Below, in pieces: positions 26,773-36,038 of a stretch of DNA of 51,239 nt (its first letter is position 1; each line of letters opens with the position of its first letter). The translations under genes and the position numbers were made by a program. Source of the stretch: a bacterium (GTDB lineage Bacteria; B130-G9). The DNA is taken from contig JAGHCW010000232.1 in assembly GCA_021160245.1 (NCBI GenBank), positions 1 to 51,239 on the forward strand. The letters run 5' to 3'. A model generated the notes under the pieces. It saw only the letters and a program-made list of their open reading frames with translations, did no database searches and was not told the origin of the DNA.

Positions 26773-28863
26773 ATGGCGAGGAAGTATCCTCTGTCAAAGA
26801 CACGTAATATCGGCATCATGGCGCACATTGACGCCGGAAAGACGACTACTACAGAGAGGATTCTCTTCTATTCGGGCAGGGCGCATCGAATGGGAGATGT
26901 CGATGACGGCAATACCGTGATGGATTGGATGGAGTTGGAGCAAGAACGAGGGATTACGATTACTTCGGCTGCGACGACGTGTTTTTGGAAGAGCATGCGT
27001 CTTAACGTAATTGACACCCCAGGTCACGTGGATTTCACGGCCGAAGTTGAGCGTTGCCTCAGGGTCTTGGATGGTGTGATCATGGTAGTCTGCGCGGTAG
27101 GGAAGGTTCAGCCACAATCTGAGACTGTATGGCGGCAGGCGGATAAGTATGGAGTCTCTCGCATTGTGTTCGTCAATAAGATGGACAGAATGGGGGCGGA
27201 TTTCTTCGCGGCGGTTGCCGACATCAAGCGTTGTTTCGGCTGTTTGGCTGCTCCGATTGCCGTCCCGATTGGAGCGGAGGCCGAATTTAGCGGCATAATA
27301 GACTTGATCGAAGAGGATGCGCTTGTGTATGACGAGCAAAGCCTCGGCGCCGATGTGCGCAGAGTTCCCATTCCAGATGAGTACATCTCTCTGACTGCGA
27401 CTTGGCGAGAGAATCTTGTCGAGGCGCTTAGTGAGATTGACGAATCGATACTTGATAGTTTCTCTTCGAGTAGCCCGACTCTGAAGGATGAGATGCAGCT
27501 TCTGGTGAGGCGTGGGGTCATCGAGAAGAGGCTAGTTCCAGTGCTTTGCGGTTCAGCTTTTAAGAACAAGGGTGTGCAGCTACTCCTTGACGCCATTTGC
27601 AGCTATCTGCCTTCGCCATCAGATGTTCCGCCGGCCGTCGGCATCGATCCTGTTACTGGTTTATCTATACAGCGGAGCACGAGGGACGATCAGCCATTCT
27701 GTGGGTTCATATTCAAGACAATAAACGACAAGAGCATGGGAACGCTTTCGTTCTGCCGCGTCTATTCGGGGAAGCTCTCGGCTGGGTCCTATGTTCTCAA
27801 CTCAACCCAAGACCGTCGAGAACGGGTATCGCGCCTTCTTAAGATACACGCAAACAAGTATGAGGATGTATCTCACGTCTATGCAGGGGACACGGTCGCG
27901 ATTGTGGGCGCAAAGACGGTCTCGACAGGCGATACGGTGTGTGATGAGGCAGAGCCGATTGTTTTGGAGCAGATAACATTTCCTGAGCCGGTTATGTCAG
28001 TTTGCGTGGAGCCGAAGACGCTTGGAGATCGGGAGAAGTTATCAATGTCACTTAGGAGTCTTGCTCAGGAGGACCCGACGTTTAAGATCTCGCATAACAC
28101 CGAGACAGACGAGACGATAATTTCAGGTATGGGCGAGTTGCACATTGAGGTTCTTCTCAATCGGTTGGTTCGGGAGTACAAAGTTGACGCGAGCATTGGT
28201 CAGCCGAGGGTTAGCTATAGAGAGACTGTGACGAAGAAGATAAAGATAGAGGGCAAAGTCGTTAAGCAGACAGGGGGCAGGGGGCAGTACGGTCATGTAT
28301 GGCTGGAGATTGAGCCTAACGAGAAAGGGGGGGGCATAGAGTTTGAGGACGTAACCGTTGGTGGAGTCGTTCCCAAGCAGTTTGTGTCCGCCGTTGAGAA
28401 GGGCGTGAAGAGCGCATCCCACGAGGGGTGTTTGGCCGGCTATCCCGTGGTTGACGTACGCGTCTCTTTAGTGGATGGTTCTTATCATCAGGTTGATTCC
28501 TCTGACATGGCCTTCATGTTGGCCGGTCGAGATGCGTTCAGAAAGGGCACAGCGAAGGCCGGGCCGGTTCTTCTTGAGCCTATCTTCGAGTTTGAGATAG
28601 TCGTGCCATCTGAGTCGGTTGGCGAGGTCACTGGCAATTTGCAGTCGAGGCGCGGCAAGATCTGGATGATAACTTCTATGGGCAATTTGGAGAATGTAAC
28701 AGGAGAGGTTCCTCTATCTAATATGTTTGGCTATGCGACAGCTCTGAGGTCTTATACTAAGGGGCGTGGGACGTATTCCATGCAATTCAATAGGTATGAG
28801 GAGGTGCCTCGGGCGGTCTTGGAGAAGCTTCTTAAGGGCAGTTTCGATGGTCGAAACAGCTAA
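26773..28863 (+). CDS. fusA: Elongation factor G
   Basis: The translocation GTPase. 696 residues is normal. GTPase motifs are AHIDAGKT (17-24), ERGITITSAA, DTPGHVDF and NKMDR. Domain IV has GQPRVSYRETV and GGRGQYGHV, and the C-terminal domain has GEVTGNLQSRRGKI. It belongs to the main EF-G line rather than the EF-G2 or TetM-like lines by these motifs. In the common str operon tuf would follow; here the next gene is rpsJ, 90 bases on, behind its own promoter. Confidence 0.96.
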   Translation: MARKYPLSKTRNIGIMAHIDAGKTTTTERILFYSGRAHRMGDVDDGNTVMDWMELEQERGITITSAATTCFWKSMRLNVIDTPGHVDFTAEVERCLRVLDGVIMVVCAVGKVQPQSETVWRQADKYGVSRIVFVNKMDRMGADFFAAVADIKRCFGCLAAPIAVPIGAEAEFSGIIDLIEEDALVYDEQSLGADVRRVPIPDEYISLTATWRENLVEALSEIDESILDSFSSSSPTLKDEMQLLVRRGVIEKRLVPVLCGSAFKNKGVQLLLDAICSYLPSPSDVPPAVGIDPVTGLSIQRSTRDDQPFCGFIFKTINDKSMGTLSFCRVYSGKLSAGSYVLNSTQDRRERVSRLLKIHANKYEDVSHVYAGDTVAIVGAKTVSTGDTVCDEAEPIVLEQITFPEPVMSVCVEPKTLGDREKLSMSLRSLAQEDPTFKISHNTETDETIISGMGELHIEVLLNRLVREYKVDASIGQPRVSYRETVTKKIKIEGKVVKQTGGRGQYGHVWLEIEPNEKGGGIEFEDVTVGGVVPKQFVSAVEKGVKSASHEGCLAGYPVVDVRVSLVDGSYHQVDSSDMAFMLAGRDAFRKGTAKAGPVLLEPIFEFEIVVPSESVGEVTGNLQSRRGKIWMITSMGNLENVTGEVPLSNMFGYATALRSYTKGRGTYSMQFNRYEEVPRAVLEKLLKGSFDGRNS

Positions 28864-28889
28864 GATGGAGAGAATGTTGGAATTTAGTG

Positions 28890-28917
28890 TTGACAGTGTG
28901 AAGTTGAGGGCTATACT
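28890..28917 (+). promoter_or_regulatory. Strong sigma-70 promoter candidate for the S10 operon
   Basis: A perfect TTGACA at 28890-28895, a 16-base spacer and TATACT at 28912-28917. It lies in the fusA-rpsJ gap and would start transcription about 30 bases before rpsJ. It is the best promoter match in the window and marks an internal start point within a 32-kb co-oriented block. Confidence 0.65.
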
Positions 28918-28953
28918 TTGCGGCCTTGTTCTTAGCGATAGGATTGGATTCTC

Positions 28954-29301
28954 ATGAGTTCTGGTCAATTGGAGAAACAGGAGCGTATGGAGACAGAGAA
29001 GATCAGAGTGAAGCTGCGTGGCTTCGATCAAAGGCTGCTTGATGAGACTAGTCGGAAGATTTCCGAGAGTGTCAGAAGAGCTGGTGGCCGCGTGATGGGT
29101 CCGATTCCTCTTCCAACTGAGAAGAGTATATACACAGTTCTTCGCTCGCCTCATGTGTATAAGAAGTCGCGTGAGCAATTCGAGATAAGAACGCATAAAA
29201 GGCTGATTGAGATTGTGGAGCCTAGTCAGAGAACGGTAAAGACGATCATGGACCTTAACCTTCACCTTCCACCTGGTGTTGAAATAGAGGTTAAGCTTTA
29301 G
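28954..29301 (+). CDS. rpsJ: 30S ribosomal protein S10
   Basis: S10 is part of the small-subunit head and, as NusE, of antitermination complexes. The body is typical: [36 protein letters not shown] and [16 protein letters not shown]. From the ATG at 28954 it has 115 residues, about 12 more than usual, with an extra [13 protein letters not shown]. The in-frame ATG at 28987 would give a normal length, but its purine-rich sequence is too close, so 28954 is preferred with some doubt. It opens the S10 operon. Confidence 0.94.
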   Translation: MSSGQLEKQERMETEKIRVKLRGFDQRLLDETSRKISESVRRAGGRVMGPIPLPTEKSIYTVLRSPHVYKKSREQFEIRTHKRLIEIVEPSQRTVKTIMDLNLHLPPGVEIEVKL

Positions 29302-29315
29302 ATGAGACAGGACAC

Positions 29316-29972
29316 ATGCCGGGTATTATAGCAAAGCATATTGGGATGACGCAGATTTTTCAGGCGGACGGCGAGGTGACGCCGGTTTCGGTTCTTCAGG
29401 TCGGGGAATGCCGCGTTCTCCAGATTAAGAGCGATGCGAAGGCGGATGGCTACAATGCTATTCAAGTTGGCCTCGTTTCGCAAAAGGGATTCAAACGGAC
29501 GACGAAGCCTCTTCGGGGGCACTTGAAGGGCGCAGACGTTAGTGCGATTGACCTCATTCGTGAGTTTCGGACGGGTGATGTGTCGCCTTTCGAGGTTGGG
29601 CAGAAGCTTGACGCCGGGATGTTTGAGGACGGAGAGTTCGTTCGTATAACAGGGATTAGCAAAGGCAAGGGCTTTGCCGGCGTGATGAAGCGTCACGGTT
29701 TCCACGGTGGCCCGAAGAGTCATGGCTCCCATATTGGTCGAGCCCCGGGTTCGATAGGGATGTCTGCGGACCCTTCACGGGTTTACAAAGGAAAGAAGCT
29801 TCCTGGTCGAATGGGCGGCAAAAGAGTGACGCTCTCACGAGTGAGAGTTGTTAAGGTTTTGAATGAGAGGAATGCGATTTTGGTGAAAGGGGCAGTGCCG
29901 GGCGGCGTAGGCGGTCGGTACGTGCTCATATCCAAGACAGAGCAGCCCACCAAGGGGAAGGTAAAGGTCTAG
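29316..29972 (+). CDS. rplC: 50S ribosomal protein L3
   Basis: One of the first proteins in large-subunit assembly, reaching toward the peptidyl-transferase centre. 218 residues. It starts MPGIIAKHIGMTQIF and has the family core GKGFAGVMKRHGFHGGP then SHGSHIGRAPGSIGMSADPSRVYKGKK. The loop between SHGS and RAPGSIG is a little shorter than in E. coli. It ends with GGRYVLISKTEQ followed by a short basic tail. The spacing of 14 bases after rpsJ and 4 before rplD indicates one operon. Confidence 0.95.
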   Translation: MPGIIAKHIGMTQIFQADGEVTPVSVLQVGECRVLQIKSDAKADGYNAIQVGLVSQKGFKRTTKPLRGHLKGADVSAIDLIREFRTGDVSPFEVGQKLDAGMFEDGEFVRITGISKGKGFAGVMKRHGFHGGPKSHGSHIGRAPGSIGMSADPSRVYKGKKLPGRMGGKRVTLSRVRVVKVLNERNAILVKGAVPGGVGGRYVLISKTEQPTKGKVKV

Positions 29973-29976
29973 ACAT

Positions 29977-30639
29977 TTGGAAAGCACTATTCTTGACGCT
30001 CAAGGCAATTCCGTGGGGACAGTGGCGGTCTCGCCAGCACTATGCGAGGTGCAGATCAAGCCGCACGTGTTACATCAGGTAGTATGCGCCCAGGAGAGCC
30101 AATATATAAAGAAGACGGCGAATAGTAAGGGCCGTGCGGATGTTAGCGGCGGTGGACGTAAGCCCTGGCGACAGAAGGGTACTGGTCGCGCACGTGCTGG
30201 TTCGAGTCGTTCTCCTCTTTGGAGAGGCGGTGGTGTTACATTCGGTCCCAAGCCTCGTGTAGTTAAATGCAGGCCACCCAGGAGTCTTAGAAGGCTCGCG
30301 TTCAAGATGGCTTGGTCTGACCGGTTTGCCTCTGACGCGGTCATAATCGTGCGAGATTTTGGCCTCGACGAGGTGAAGACCAAGGCGTTCCTTGAGAATA
30401 TCGCAGCTTGCGGCGCACAGGGCCGAGTTCTTGTGGTGATCCCCGAGGCGGACGAGGTTCTTAAGAAGTCCTTGCGCAACGTGAAGGTTCACCGCGGCAA
30501 TTTGTATTTAGGTAAGATTAGAGGCGTGTCATTGAGGACATCTGATCAGGTAACTGTGCATGATATCCTTCTTTCAGATAGGATAGTTATGACAGAGGAG
30601 GGCCTTTCAAAGGTCACAAAGAGGATAGAGAGTGTCTAG
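29977..30639 (+). CDS. rplD: 50S ribosomal protein L4
   Basis: L4 lines the peptide exit tunnel and in gamma-proteobacteria represses the S10 operon. 220 residues, starting at TTG. The long loop that enters the tunnel is well conserved: NSKGRADVSGGGRKPWRQ, KGTGRARAGSSRSPLWRGGG and TFGPKPR. The C-terminal part contains DEVKTKAFLENI and a conserved LLSDRIVMTEEGL end. Its end overlaps rplW by 8 bases. No E. coli-like S10 leader is visible before rpsJ. Confidence 0.94.
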   Translation: MESTILDAQGNSVGTVAVSPALCEVQIKPHVLHQVVCAQESQYIKKTANSKGRADVSGGGRKPWRQKGTGRARAGSSRSPLWRGGGVTFGPKPRVVKCRPPRSLRRLAFKMAWSDRFASDAVIIVRDFGLDEVKTKAFLENIAACGAQGRVLVVIPEADEVLKKSLRNVKVHRGNLYLGKIRGVSLRTSDQVTVHDILLSDRIVMTEEGLSKVTKRIESV

Positions 30640-30922
30640 AGAGTTTGAGATATTGAGATGTCCTGTTCTTTCGGAGAAGTCAACAGCGCAGAAGGCAGAC
30701 CACAACAAGGTGGTTCTGAAGGTTGAGATGTCGGCAACGAAGCCGCAGATAAAAAGGGCGGTTGAGGCGGCGTTCAAGGTTGAAGTTTTGAAGGTCAACG
30801 TTATGCGCCAAAAGAGCAAATCTCGCCGGCTTGGTCGGTTTGTGGGTAAGACGTCGGCTTGGAAGAAGGCCGTTGTTACTCTTCCAAAGGACGCGAGGAT
30901 CGAGTACTTTGAGAACATATAG
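30632..30922 (+). CDS. rplW: 50S ribosomal protein L23
   Basis: L23 is the docking site for trigger factor and SRP at the exit of the peptide tunnel. 96 residues from a GTG start that overlaps the rplD stop by 8 bases, suggesting translational coupling; GAGGATAGAG precedes it. Signatures are ILRCPVLSEKSTAQ, the family segment VEMSATKPQIKRAVEAAF, and KVNVMRQKSKSRRLGRFVG. Confidence 0.94.
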   Translation: MSREFEILRCPVLSEKSTAQKADHNKVVLKVEMSATKPQIKRAVEAAFKVEVLKVNVMRQKSKSRRLGRFVGKTSAWKKAVVTLPKDARIEYFENI

Positions 30923-30941
30923 ATAGTGATTCGGTGATAGC

Positions 30942-31778
30942 ATGGGAATAAGGTATTTCAAGCCTCGGTCTCCGGGGCGGCGAGGGATGTCGGTATCGAC
31001 ATTCGAGGAATTAACGACATCCAAGCCGGGTGTTAAATCGCTTCTTAAGCCGCGGAAGCGGACGGGCGGTCGTAATAATCTGGGAAGATTAACTGCTCGG
31101 CATCGCGGAGGTGGCGCGAAGCGGAAGTACCGGCTGGTTGATTTTGTTAGGCGAGATAAGGGTGGCGTTTTGGCTCGGGTGTCAGCGATAGAGTATGATC
31201 CCAATCGGACTGCTAGGATCGCGTTATTGACATACAATGATGGCGCTAAGCGCTACATGTTGGCCCCATCGGCGATGGAGGTTGGTACTCAAATAGAGAC
31301 GGGGCCGGGAGCGGATATTAAGCCGGGTAATACTTTACCCCTGAGGGAGATACCTCAGGGGACAGGAATTCACTGCATTGAGTTGAAGCCTGGCAAGGGC
31401 GCTCAGATAGCCCGTAGCGCAGGCGCGAGGGCTGATTTGCTGGCTAAAGAGGGGGATTATGGTCACGTCCGTCTTCCTTCTGGGGAAGTTCGGTTAATAC
31501 ACCTTGACTGTTACGCGACAATTGGGCAAGTTGGCAACGTTGAGCATTCCATCATCTCGATTGGGAAGGCCGGTCGTTCCCGATGGTTGGGGCGGCGTCC
31601 GAAGGTTCGCGGTGTTGCCATGAATCCAGTTGACCATCCCCATGGTGGCGGTGAGGGCAAGGCTTCGGGTGGTCGTCATCCGGTAAGTCCTTGGGGCCAG
31701 CCGACCAAAGGCAAGAAAACAAGGAATGTGAAGAAATTGTCCTCTAAATACATTGTTAAAAGGCGTAAAGGCAGATAG
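30942..31778 (+). CDS. rplB: 50S ribosomal protein L2
   Basis: L2 supports subunit joining and the peptidyl-transferase centre. 278 residues. The N-terminus reads [19 protein letters not shown], then [20 protein letters not shown] and, in the middle, [19 protein letters not shown]. The functionally important histidine segment near the end is intact: [20 protein letters not shown]. It ends in a short basic tail. It is twelve bases upstream of rpsS. Confidence 0.96.
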   Translation: MGIRYFKPRSPGRRGMSVSTFEELTTSKPGVKSLLKPRKRTGGRNNLGRLTARHRGGGAKRKYRLVDFVRRDKGGVLARVSAIEYDPNRTARIALLTYNDGAKRYMLAPSAMEVGTQIETGPGADIKPGNTLPLREIPQGTGIHCIELKPGKGAQIARSAGARADLLAKEGDYGHVRLPSGEVRLIHLDCYATIGQVGNVEHSIISIGKAGRSRWLGRRPKVRGVAMNPVDHPHGGGEGKASGGRHPVSPWGQPTKGKKTRNVKKLSSKYIVKRRKGR

Positions 31779-31790
31779 GGCGGCGCGGAT

Positions 31791-32087
31791 ATGGCTAGAT
31801 CCTTAAAGAAAGGTTATTTTGTTGACGAGCATGTGATGAAGCACGCCAGGGCGCAGCTTCAGAACAAGTCCCCTAAACCGGTCAAGACATGGTCGCGGCG
31901 TTCGACCATTTTGCCGGAGTTTGTGGGCCTGACGTTCTTAGTTCACAACGGTCGGAAATTCGTGCCGGTTTTCATAACGGAAAACACAGTGGGTCATAAG
32001 CTCGGTGAATTTTCGCCCACTCGCACGTTCCATGGTCATGGCGGAAAGCTCGAGCGAGCCTCCCGAGCACAGAAGATGAAGAAATAG
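31791..32087 (+). CDS. rpsS: 30S ribosomal protein S19
   Basis: S19 binds the head of the small subunit together with S13. 98 residues. It begins [19 protein letters not shown] and holds [40 protein letters not shown] and a basic C-terminal tail (RAQKMKK), all standard. It is cotranscribed with rplB and rplV (spacings 12 and 14 bases). Confidence 0.95.
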   Translation: MARSLKKGYFVDEHVMKHARAQLQNKSPKPVKTWSRRSTILPEFVGLTFLVHNGRKFVPVFITENTVGHKLGEFSPTRTFHGHGGKLERASRAQKMKK

Positions 32088-32101
32088 GACCGGAGTTTTA
32101 A

Positions 32102-32521
32102 GTGAATCAAGCGAGTGCATTCTTGCGTTTCGAGCGGGTCTCGTTTCGGAAGATGAAGCCAATAGCGGATATTATACGACATAAGAAGGTTGATGTTGCC
32201 GAGAAGACGCTCTCTGTGATGCCGCGGAGCACTAGTCGAATAATGCTTAAGTTGCTACGTTCGGCGATGGCGAATGCGGAGAACAATGCTGAGATTGGTG
32301 ATGTTGAGGCGCTTTGGGTTTCGCGGGTTGACGTTGGGCCTGGACCGACGATGAAGCGAATGAGATTCAAAGCTCGCGGTCGGGTAGCGTTGATGCGTCG
32401 TCGGACAAGTCAGGTGCGCATCGTCTTGGAAGAGATGCCGGAGACGGCGCCGTCGCGGGGCTCGAGGGCGGGCTCCAAGGGCCGGAGCAAATTACCAGGA
32501 ATAGAAGTTAAGGGAGGATAG
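32102..32521 (+). CDS. rplV: 50S ribosomal protein L22
   Basis: L22 lines the exit tunnel; its beta-hairpin is a macrolide-resistance site. The start is GTG with CGGAG about 6 bases upstream. The product is 139 residues against about 110 in E. coli. The core has RFERVSFRKMKPIADIIRHK, NAENNAEIG and the hairpin DVGPGPTMKRMRFKARGRV. About 25 extra residues at the C-terminus are basic and Ser/Gly-rich (RGSRAGSKGRSKLPGIEVK), as seen in several phyla. Confidence 0.93.
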   Translation: MNQASAFLRFERVSFRKMKPIADIIRHKKVDVAEKTLSVMPRSTSRIMLKLLRSAMANAENNAEIGDVEALWVSRVDVGPGPTMKRMRFKARGRVALMRRRTSQVRIVLEEMPETAPSRGSRAGSKGRSKLPGIEVKGG

Positions 32522-32527
32522 AGGCCT

Positions 32528-33202
32528 TTGGGTCAGAAAGCCAACCCAATTGGGTTCCGGGTAGGAATAACTAGGGACTGGGAGTGCAAATGGTATTCCA
32601 AGCGGGATTATGCCAAGTATCTCCACGAGGACCTGAAGATAAAGAAGATGGTCAAGGAGCTTCTGGAGAACGCGGCAGTCTCCAAAGTCCGAGTTGAGCG
32701 TCAACGAGACAGCGACGTTCGGGTGTTCATCGAGACTGCATTCCCGAGCAGAGTAATCGGCCGTAAAGGAACGGAGGTTGCTAAGCTTCGAAACACGTTG
32801 GCGAAGGAGCTCGGCAAAAGCGTTCACATAGAAGTAGTCAGTATTGAGAACGCCGATACCGAGGCGATGCTCGTTGCCGCAAATCTGGCATCACAGCTTT
32901 GCCGGCGCGTGTCGTTCCGTCGCGCGATGAAGCGGGCGATCGGGGCCTCGATGAGGGCAGGTGTTCAGGGCATCAAGGTTGCTTGTTCGGGTAGACTCGG
33001 TGGGGCGGAGATGGCGCGACGTGAGTGGTATTTGGATGGGCGGTTGCCGCTACATACGCTTCGTGCAGACATAGACTACGGCTACGTTCTGGCGAAGACG
33101 ACTTATGGCTGCGTGGGTGTGAAGGTGTGGATATTCAAGGGAGAGACTCTGACCAGGGCGAAGAAACGGGGGATTAGCCATGTTAATGCCTCGAAAGCTT
33201 AA
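32528..33202 (+). CDS. rpsC: 30S ribosomal protein S3
   Basis: S3 forms part of the mRNA entry tunnel and its helicase centre. 224 residues from a TTG start with GGGAGGATAG upstream. The N-terminus is [19 protein letters not shown]. The KH domain includes [19 protein letters not shown], and the C-terminal domain has [30 protein letters not shown] and [20 protein letters not shown]. Its end overlaps rplP by 23 bases. Confidence 0.95.
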   Translation: MGQKANPIGFRVGITRDWECKWYSKRDYAKYLHEDLKIKKMVKELLENAAVSKVRVERQRDSDVRVFIETAFPSRVIGRKGTEVAKLRNTLAKELGKSVHIEVVSIENADTEAMLVAANLASQLCRRVSFRRAMKRAIGASMRAGVQGIKVACSGRLGGAEMARREWYLDGRLPLHTLRADIDYGYVLAKTTYGCVGVKVWIFKGETLTRAKKRGISHVNASKA

Positions 33203-33626
33203 ACACCGGAAGCAGCAGCGAGGTCGCTTGAAGGGCAAGGCCCTGCGTGGCAATACGCTGGCGTTCGGTGAGTTCGGGCTTCAGGCGCTTGAGCCAGCTT
33301 GGATAACGGCGCGCCAGATTGAGGCGGCCAGAGTTGCGATGACAAGGAAGGTGAAAAGAGGCGGCAAGATATGGATACGGATATTTCCAGACAAGCCGAC
33401 CACTGAAAAGCCTGCTGAGACGAGAATGGGCAAGGGCAAGGGTCCGCCGAAGGACTGGGTGGCGCCTGTTCTGCCAGGTAGAGTTCTTTATGAGATGGAA
33501 GGTGTGGATATAGAATTGGCCAAGGATGCAATGCGACTTGCGGCTCGTAAGCTTGCCATACGAACTCGCTTTATGAGCCGAAGAGTACAGCGGCAGATGG
33601 CAGAGAGCCAGGAGGTGGCAAGCTGA
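33180..33626 (+). CDS. rplP: 50S ribosomal protein L16
   Basis: L16 helps shape the A-site of the large subunit. 148 residues. The start at 33180 gives [19 protein letters not shown], matching the common MLMPKR start of the family even though it lies inside rpsC by 23 bases. Further signatures are [15 protein letters not shown] and [20 protein letters not shown], then [20 protein letters not shown]. The C-terminus is about 10 residues longer than in E. coli. Stop and start with rpmC share a base. Confidence 0.95.
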   Translation: MLMPRKLKHRKQQRGRLKGKALRGNTLAFGEFGLQALEPAWITARQIEAARVAMTRKVKRGGKIWIRIFPDKPTTEKPAETRMGKGKGPPKDWVAPVLPGRVLYEMEGVDIELAKDAMRLAARKLAIRTRFMSRRVQRQMAESQEVAS

Positions 33627-33832
33627 TGGCGCGCAAATCGCAGCTTTGGGCTATGGGAGTGGATGAGCTGACTAACCAGGAGAATGACTTGACGAAAGAG
33701 TTATTCAACCTTAGGTTCCAGAAGGCAACGGGCCAGATTCAGAATCCTCTTCGGTTGAGGACTGCTCGTAGGGAGCGGGCCAGAGTGATAACAATCAGGA
33801 AACAAAAAGAGGCGAAGCGAAGTGACGGCTGA
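33626..33832 (+). CDS. rpmC: 50S ribosomal protein L29
   Basis: A 68-residue two-helix protein at the tunnel exit next to L23. Signatures are [19 protein letters not shown] and [19 protein letters not shown]. The ATG overlaps the rplP stop by one base (TGATG), and its own end overlaps rpsQ by 11 bases, so translation of the three is probably coupled. Confidence 0.93.
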   Translation: MARKSQLWAMGVDELTNQENDLTKELFNLRFQKATGQIQNPLRLRTARRERARVITIRKQKEAKRSDG

Positions 33833-34100
33833 GTTGACTGATGGAGCAGTTCGAGGGAGGCGCAAGGTTAGGGTTGGCACGGTTGTGAGTTCATCGATGG
33901 ACAAGACCATATCAGTGCTAACCAAGCAGCTGATGAAACATGCTCGGTATGGGAAGTTCGTCAATCGGACGAAGCGGTTTCTGGCGCAGGATGATGAGAA
34001 CGCATGTAGAGTCGGCGACCGGGTTCGTATAGTCGAGACTAGGCCCCTATCGAAGAGGAAGCACTGGCGCCTCGATGAGATAGTTGAAAGGGCGAAATGA
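33822..34100 (+). CDS. rpsQ: 30S ribosomal protein S17
   Basis: S17 is a primary 16S rRNA binding protein. 92 residues from a GTG inside the end of rpmC; AGAGGCGAAG lies upstream. The OB-fold body is standard: [37 protein letters not shown] and [20 protein letters not shown]. The first dozen residues are a short acidic extension. Confidence 0.93.
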   Translation: MTAELTDGAVRGRRKVRVGTVVSSSMDKTISVLTKQLMKHARYGKFVNRTKRFLAQDDENACRVGDRVRIVETRPLSKRKHWRLDEIVERAK

Positions 34101-34127
34101 TATTTTGCTTTGATGGGGTTAATTTGA

Positions 34128-34496
34128 ATGATTAGGATGCAGACGCGCCTCGAGGTTGCCGATAATTCAGGGGCGAAGAAGTTAATGTGTATATCGGTTA
34201 TAGGGGTCTCGGGCAGGGCGACAGCGGCGCTTGCTGATATAATCACAGCGTCGGTGAAGGAGGCGACGCCGGGCTCGAGTATTTCTAAGGGTGACAAGGT
34301 TAGAGCGGTCGTTGTGCGTTGTGCGAAAGAGAGCCGGCGCAAGGACGGTTCATACATAAGATTCGATAGGAACGCAGCGGTGTTAATAGATAAGCAGAAT
34401 GAGCCGATAGGCACGCGAGTATTCGGCCCAGTGGCAAGGGAATTGCGAGAGAAGCGGTTCATGAAGATAGTCTCGCTTGCGGCGGAAGTTGTATGA
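34128..34496 (+). CDS. rplN: 50S ribosomal protein L14
   Basis: L14 forms intersubunit bridges at the large-subunit interface and opens the spc part of the cluster. 122 residues with [19 protein letters not shown] at the N-terminus, [18 protein letters not shown] and [19 protein letters not shown] at the end. Its stop overlaps the rplX start (ATGA). The 27-base gap to rpsQ has no promoter, so S10 and spc genes appear to be one unit. Confidence 0.95.
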   Translation: MIRMQTRLEVADNSGAKKLMCISVIGVSGRATAALADIITASVKEATPGSSISKGDKVRAVVVRCAKESRRKDGSYIRFDRNAAVLIDKQNEPIGTRVFGPVARELREKRFMKIVSLAAEVV

Positions 34497-34840
34497 TTAA
34501 GAGACTCTCGACAAAGAACAGGGCTCATAGATTTCATATAAAGAGCAACGACACAGTCCTTGTGGTCGCAGGCGATGAGAGAGGAAAGCGCGGCAAAGTG
34601 CTGCATGTTCTGCACAAGGGCAATGCCGTCTTGGTAGAGAATGTGAATTTCGTGAGACGTTCGACAAAGGCGAAGCGAGTTGATCAGAAGGGCGGCATTG
34701 TAGAGAAAGAGGGCCCGATCAACATTTCGAACGTGATGATTGTCTGCACGAATTGTGACAAGCCGACAAGAATCGCACACAGGACGCTCAATGATGGCCG
34801 CAAGGTCAGAGTCTGCAAGAAATGCGATGAGATGATATAG
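34493..34840 (+). CDS. rplX: 50S ribosomal protein L24
   Basis: An assembly initiator near the tunnel exit. 115 residues with the KOW motif [19 protein letters not shown] and [14 protein letters not shown]. The C-terminal part has paired cysteines CTNC and CKKC that could bind zinc, a form found in many bacteria. It overlaps rplN by four bases and is followed by rplE after 10. Confidence 0.94.
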   Translation: MIKRLSTKNRAHRFHIKSNDTVLVVAGDERGKRGKVLHVLHKGNAVLVENVNFVRRSTKAKRVDQKGGIVEKEGPINISNVMIVCTNCDKPTRIAHRTLNDGRKVRVCKKCDEMI

Positions 34841-34850
34841 GGGTTCTTGG

Positions 34851-35393
34851 GTGAGTAGACTTCGTGATATGTATCGTAAGGAAGTAGTTCCGAAGTTGTT
34901 GGAGGATTTCAGCTACAAGAACGTGAATCAAGTTCCGCGCCTCAAGGCGATATCAATCAACGTGGGTGTTGGTGATGCGATCCAGACCTCAAAGATTTTG
35001 GACGAGGCCGCGACGGAATTGAATATGATAACGGGCCAGAAGGCTGTGATCACTCGGGCGCGAAAGTCAATTGCGGGTTTCAAGCTTCGGGAAGGGATGG
35101 CTATAGGTTGCAGAGTTACCCTCCGAGGGGGTCGCATGTATGAGTTTTTGGACAGGCTGGTCAATGCGGCCTTGCCACGCGTTCGCGATTTTAGGGGGGT
35201 CTCTGATCGGTCATTTGACGGACGTGGGAATTATACACTTGGTCTAACAGAGCAGATCATATTTCCAGAGATAGATTATGACAAAGTTAGTCGGATGCAT
35301 GGTCTTTCTGTTACGATGGTAACTAGCGCGGTGTCCGATGAGGAGGCTAAGGCCCTTCTGACATACCTTGGCATGCCGTTCAAGAAGTCTTGA
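34851..35393 (+). CDS. rplE: 50S ribosomal protein L5
   Basis: L5 binds 5S rRNA and contacts the P-site tRNA. 180 residues from a GTG start. Signatures are the N-terminal [40 protein letters not shown] and [20 protein letters not shown], then [20 protein letters not shown]. The length matches the family. The preceding GGGTTCTTGG is a weak ribosome binding site; coupling to rplX is likely. Confidence 0.95.
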   Translation: MSRLRDMYRKEVVPKLLEDFSYKNVNQVPRLKAISINVGVGDAIQTSKILDEAATELNMITGQKAVITRARKSIAGFKLREGMAIGCRVTLRGGRMYEFLDRLVNAALPRVRDFRGVSDRSFDGRGNYTLGLTEQIIFPEIDYDKVSRMHGLSVTMVTSAVSDEEAKALLTYLGMPFKKS

Positions 35394-35438
35394 TTTTAGA
35401 CATTGATAGCTCAAGAAAGGGGCCGATTGTAAGGAAGC

Positions 35439-35624
35439 ATGGCTAAGAAATCATTGATTGCCAAATGGAAGAGTAAGCCCAAGTTCAAGGTTCGGGCCTA
35501 TAATCGCTGCCGGATTTGTGGGCGGCCTAGGGGCTATATGAGGAAGTTTGAGATGTGCCGCATTTGCTTTCGGAATCTTGCAAGATCGGGCGAGCTTCCG
35601 GGCGTTCGGAAGGCTAGTTGGTAG
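35439..35624 (+). CDS. rpsN: 30S ribosomal protein S14, zinc-binding short form (type Z)
   Basis: A 61-residue S14 with [10 protein letters not shown] and [16 protein letters not shown], the two CxxC pairs that bind zinc. The long zinc-free form of E. coli (101 residues) is not present here. It begins [21 protein letters not shown]. It sits between rplE and rpsH as expected for the spc operon. Confidence 0.95.
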   Translation: MAKKSLIAKWKSKPKFKVRAYNRCRICGRPRGYMRKFEMCRICFRNLARSGELPGVRKASW

Positions 35625-35638
35625 AGGAAATATAAGAA

Positions 35639-36034
35639 ATGATGACGGACCCGATAGCAGATATGCTAACTAGGATACGCAATGCGAAGATGGCGGGCCA
35701 CGCGAAGCTGAGTATGCCAAGCTCGAAGATCAAGGTGGAGATAGCTCGAGTGATGAAGCAGGAGGGTTTTCTCAGGGGCTATAAGGCGATACCTCATCTT
35801 CAGCAGGGGATGCTGCGGCTGTATCTCAAGTATGACAAGGACACGAAGCCGGTGATTAAGGGGCTTAAACGGGTGAGCAAGCCTGGGTGCCGAGTTTACC
35901 GTGGTGTCGATGAGATGCCGGAGGTTTTGAGCAGTCTTGGCGTAGCGATTGTGTCAACTTCCAGTGGTGTAATGACAAACAAGGACTGCCTTCGTCGGAA
36001 CGTAGGTGGCGAAATACTCTGTTACTTGTGGTGA
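35639..36034 (+). CDS. rpsH: 30S ribosomal protein S8
   Basis: S8 binds the central 16S domain and is the translational repressor of the spc operon in E. coli. 131 residues. The N-terminal segment is TDPIADMLTRIRNAKMAGHA and the C-terminal part has LKRVSKPGCRVYRG and a GVAIVSTSSGVMTNKDCLRR stretch, which is standard. Two ATG codons stand in tandem at 35639 and 35642; the first is used here, with GAGGAAAT upstream. Confidence 0.94.
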   Translation: MMTDPIADMLTRIRNAKMAGHAKLSMPSSKIKVEIARVMKQEGFLRGYKAIPHLQQGMLRLYLKYDKDTKPVIKGLKRVSKPGCRVYRGVDEMPEVLSSLGVAIVSTSSGVMTNKDCLRRNVGGEILCYLW

Positions 36035-36038
36035 TTTT

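Noticed and set aside
33701-34780. A 359-codon open frame on the minus strand across rpmC, rpsQ, rplN and rplX.
   Set aside because: It is antisense to four clearly coding ribosomal genes and encodes nothing recognisable.
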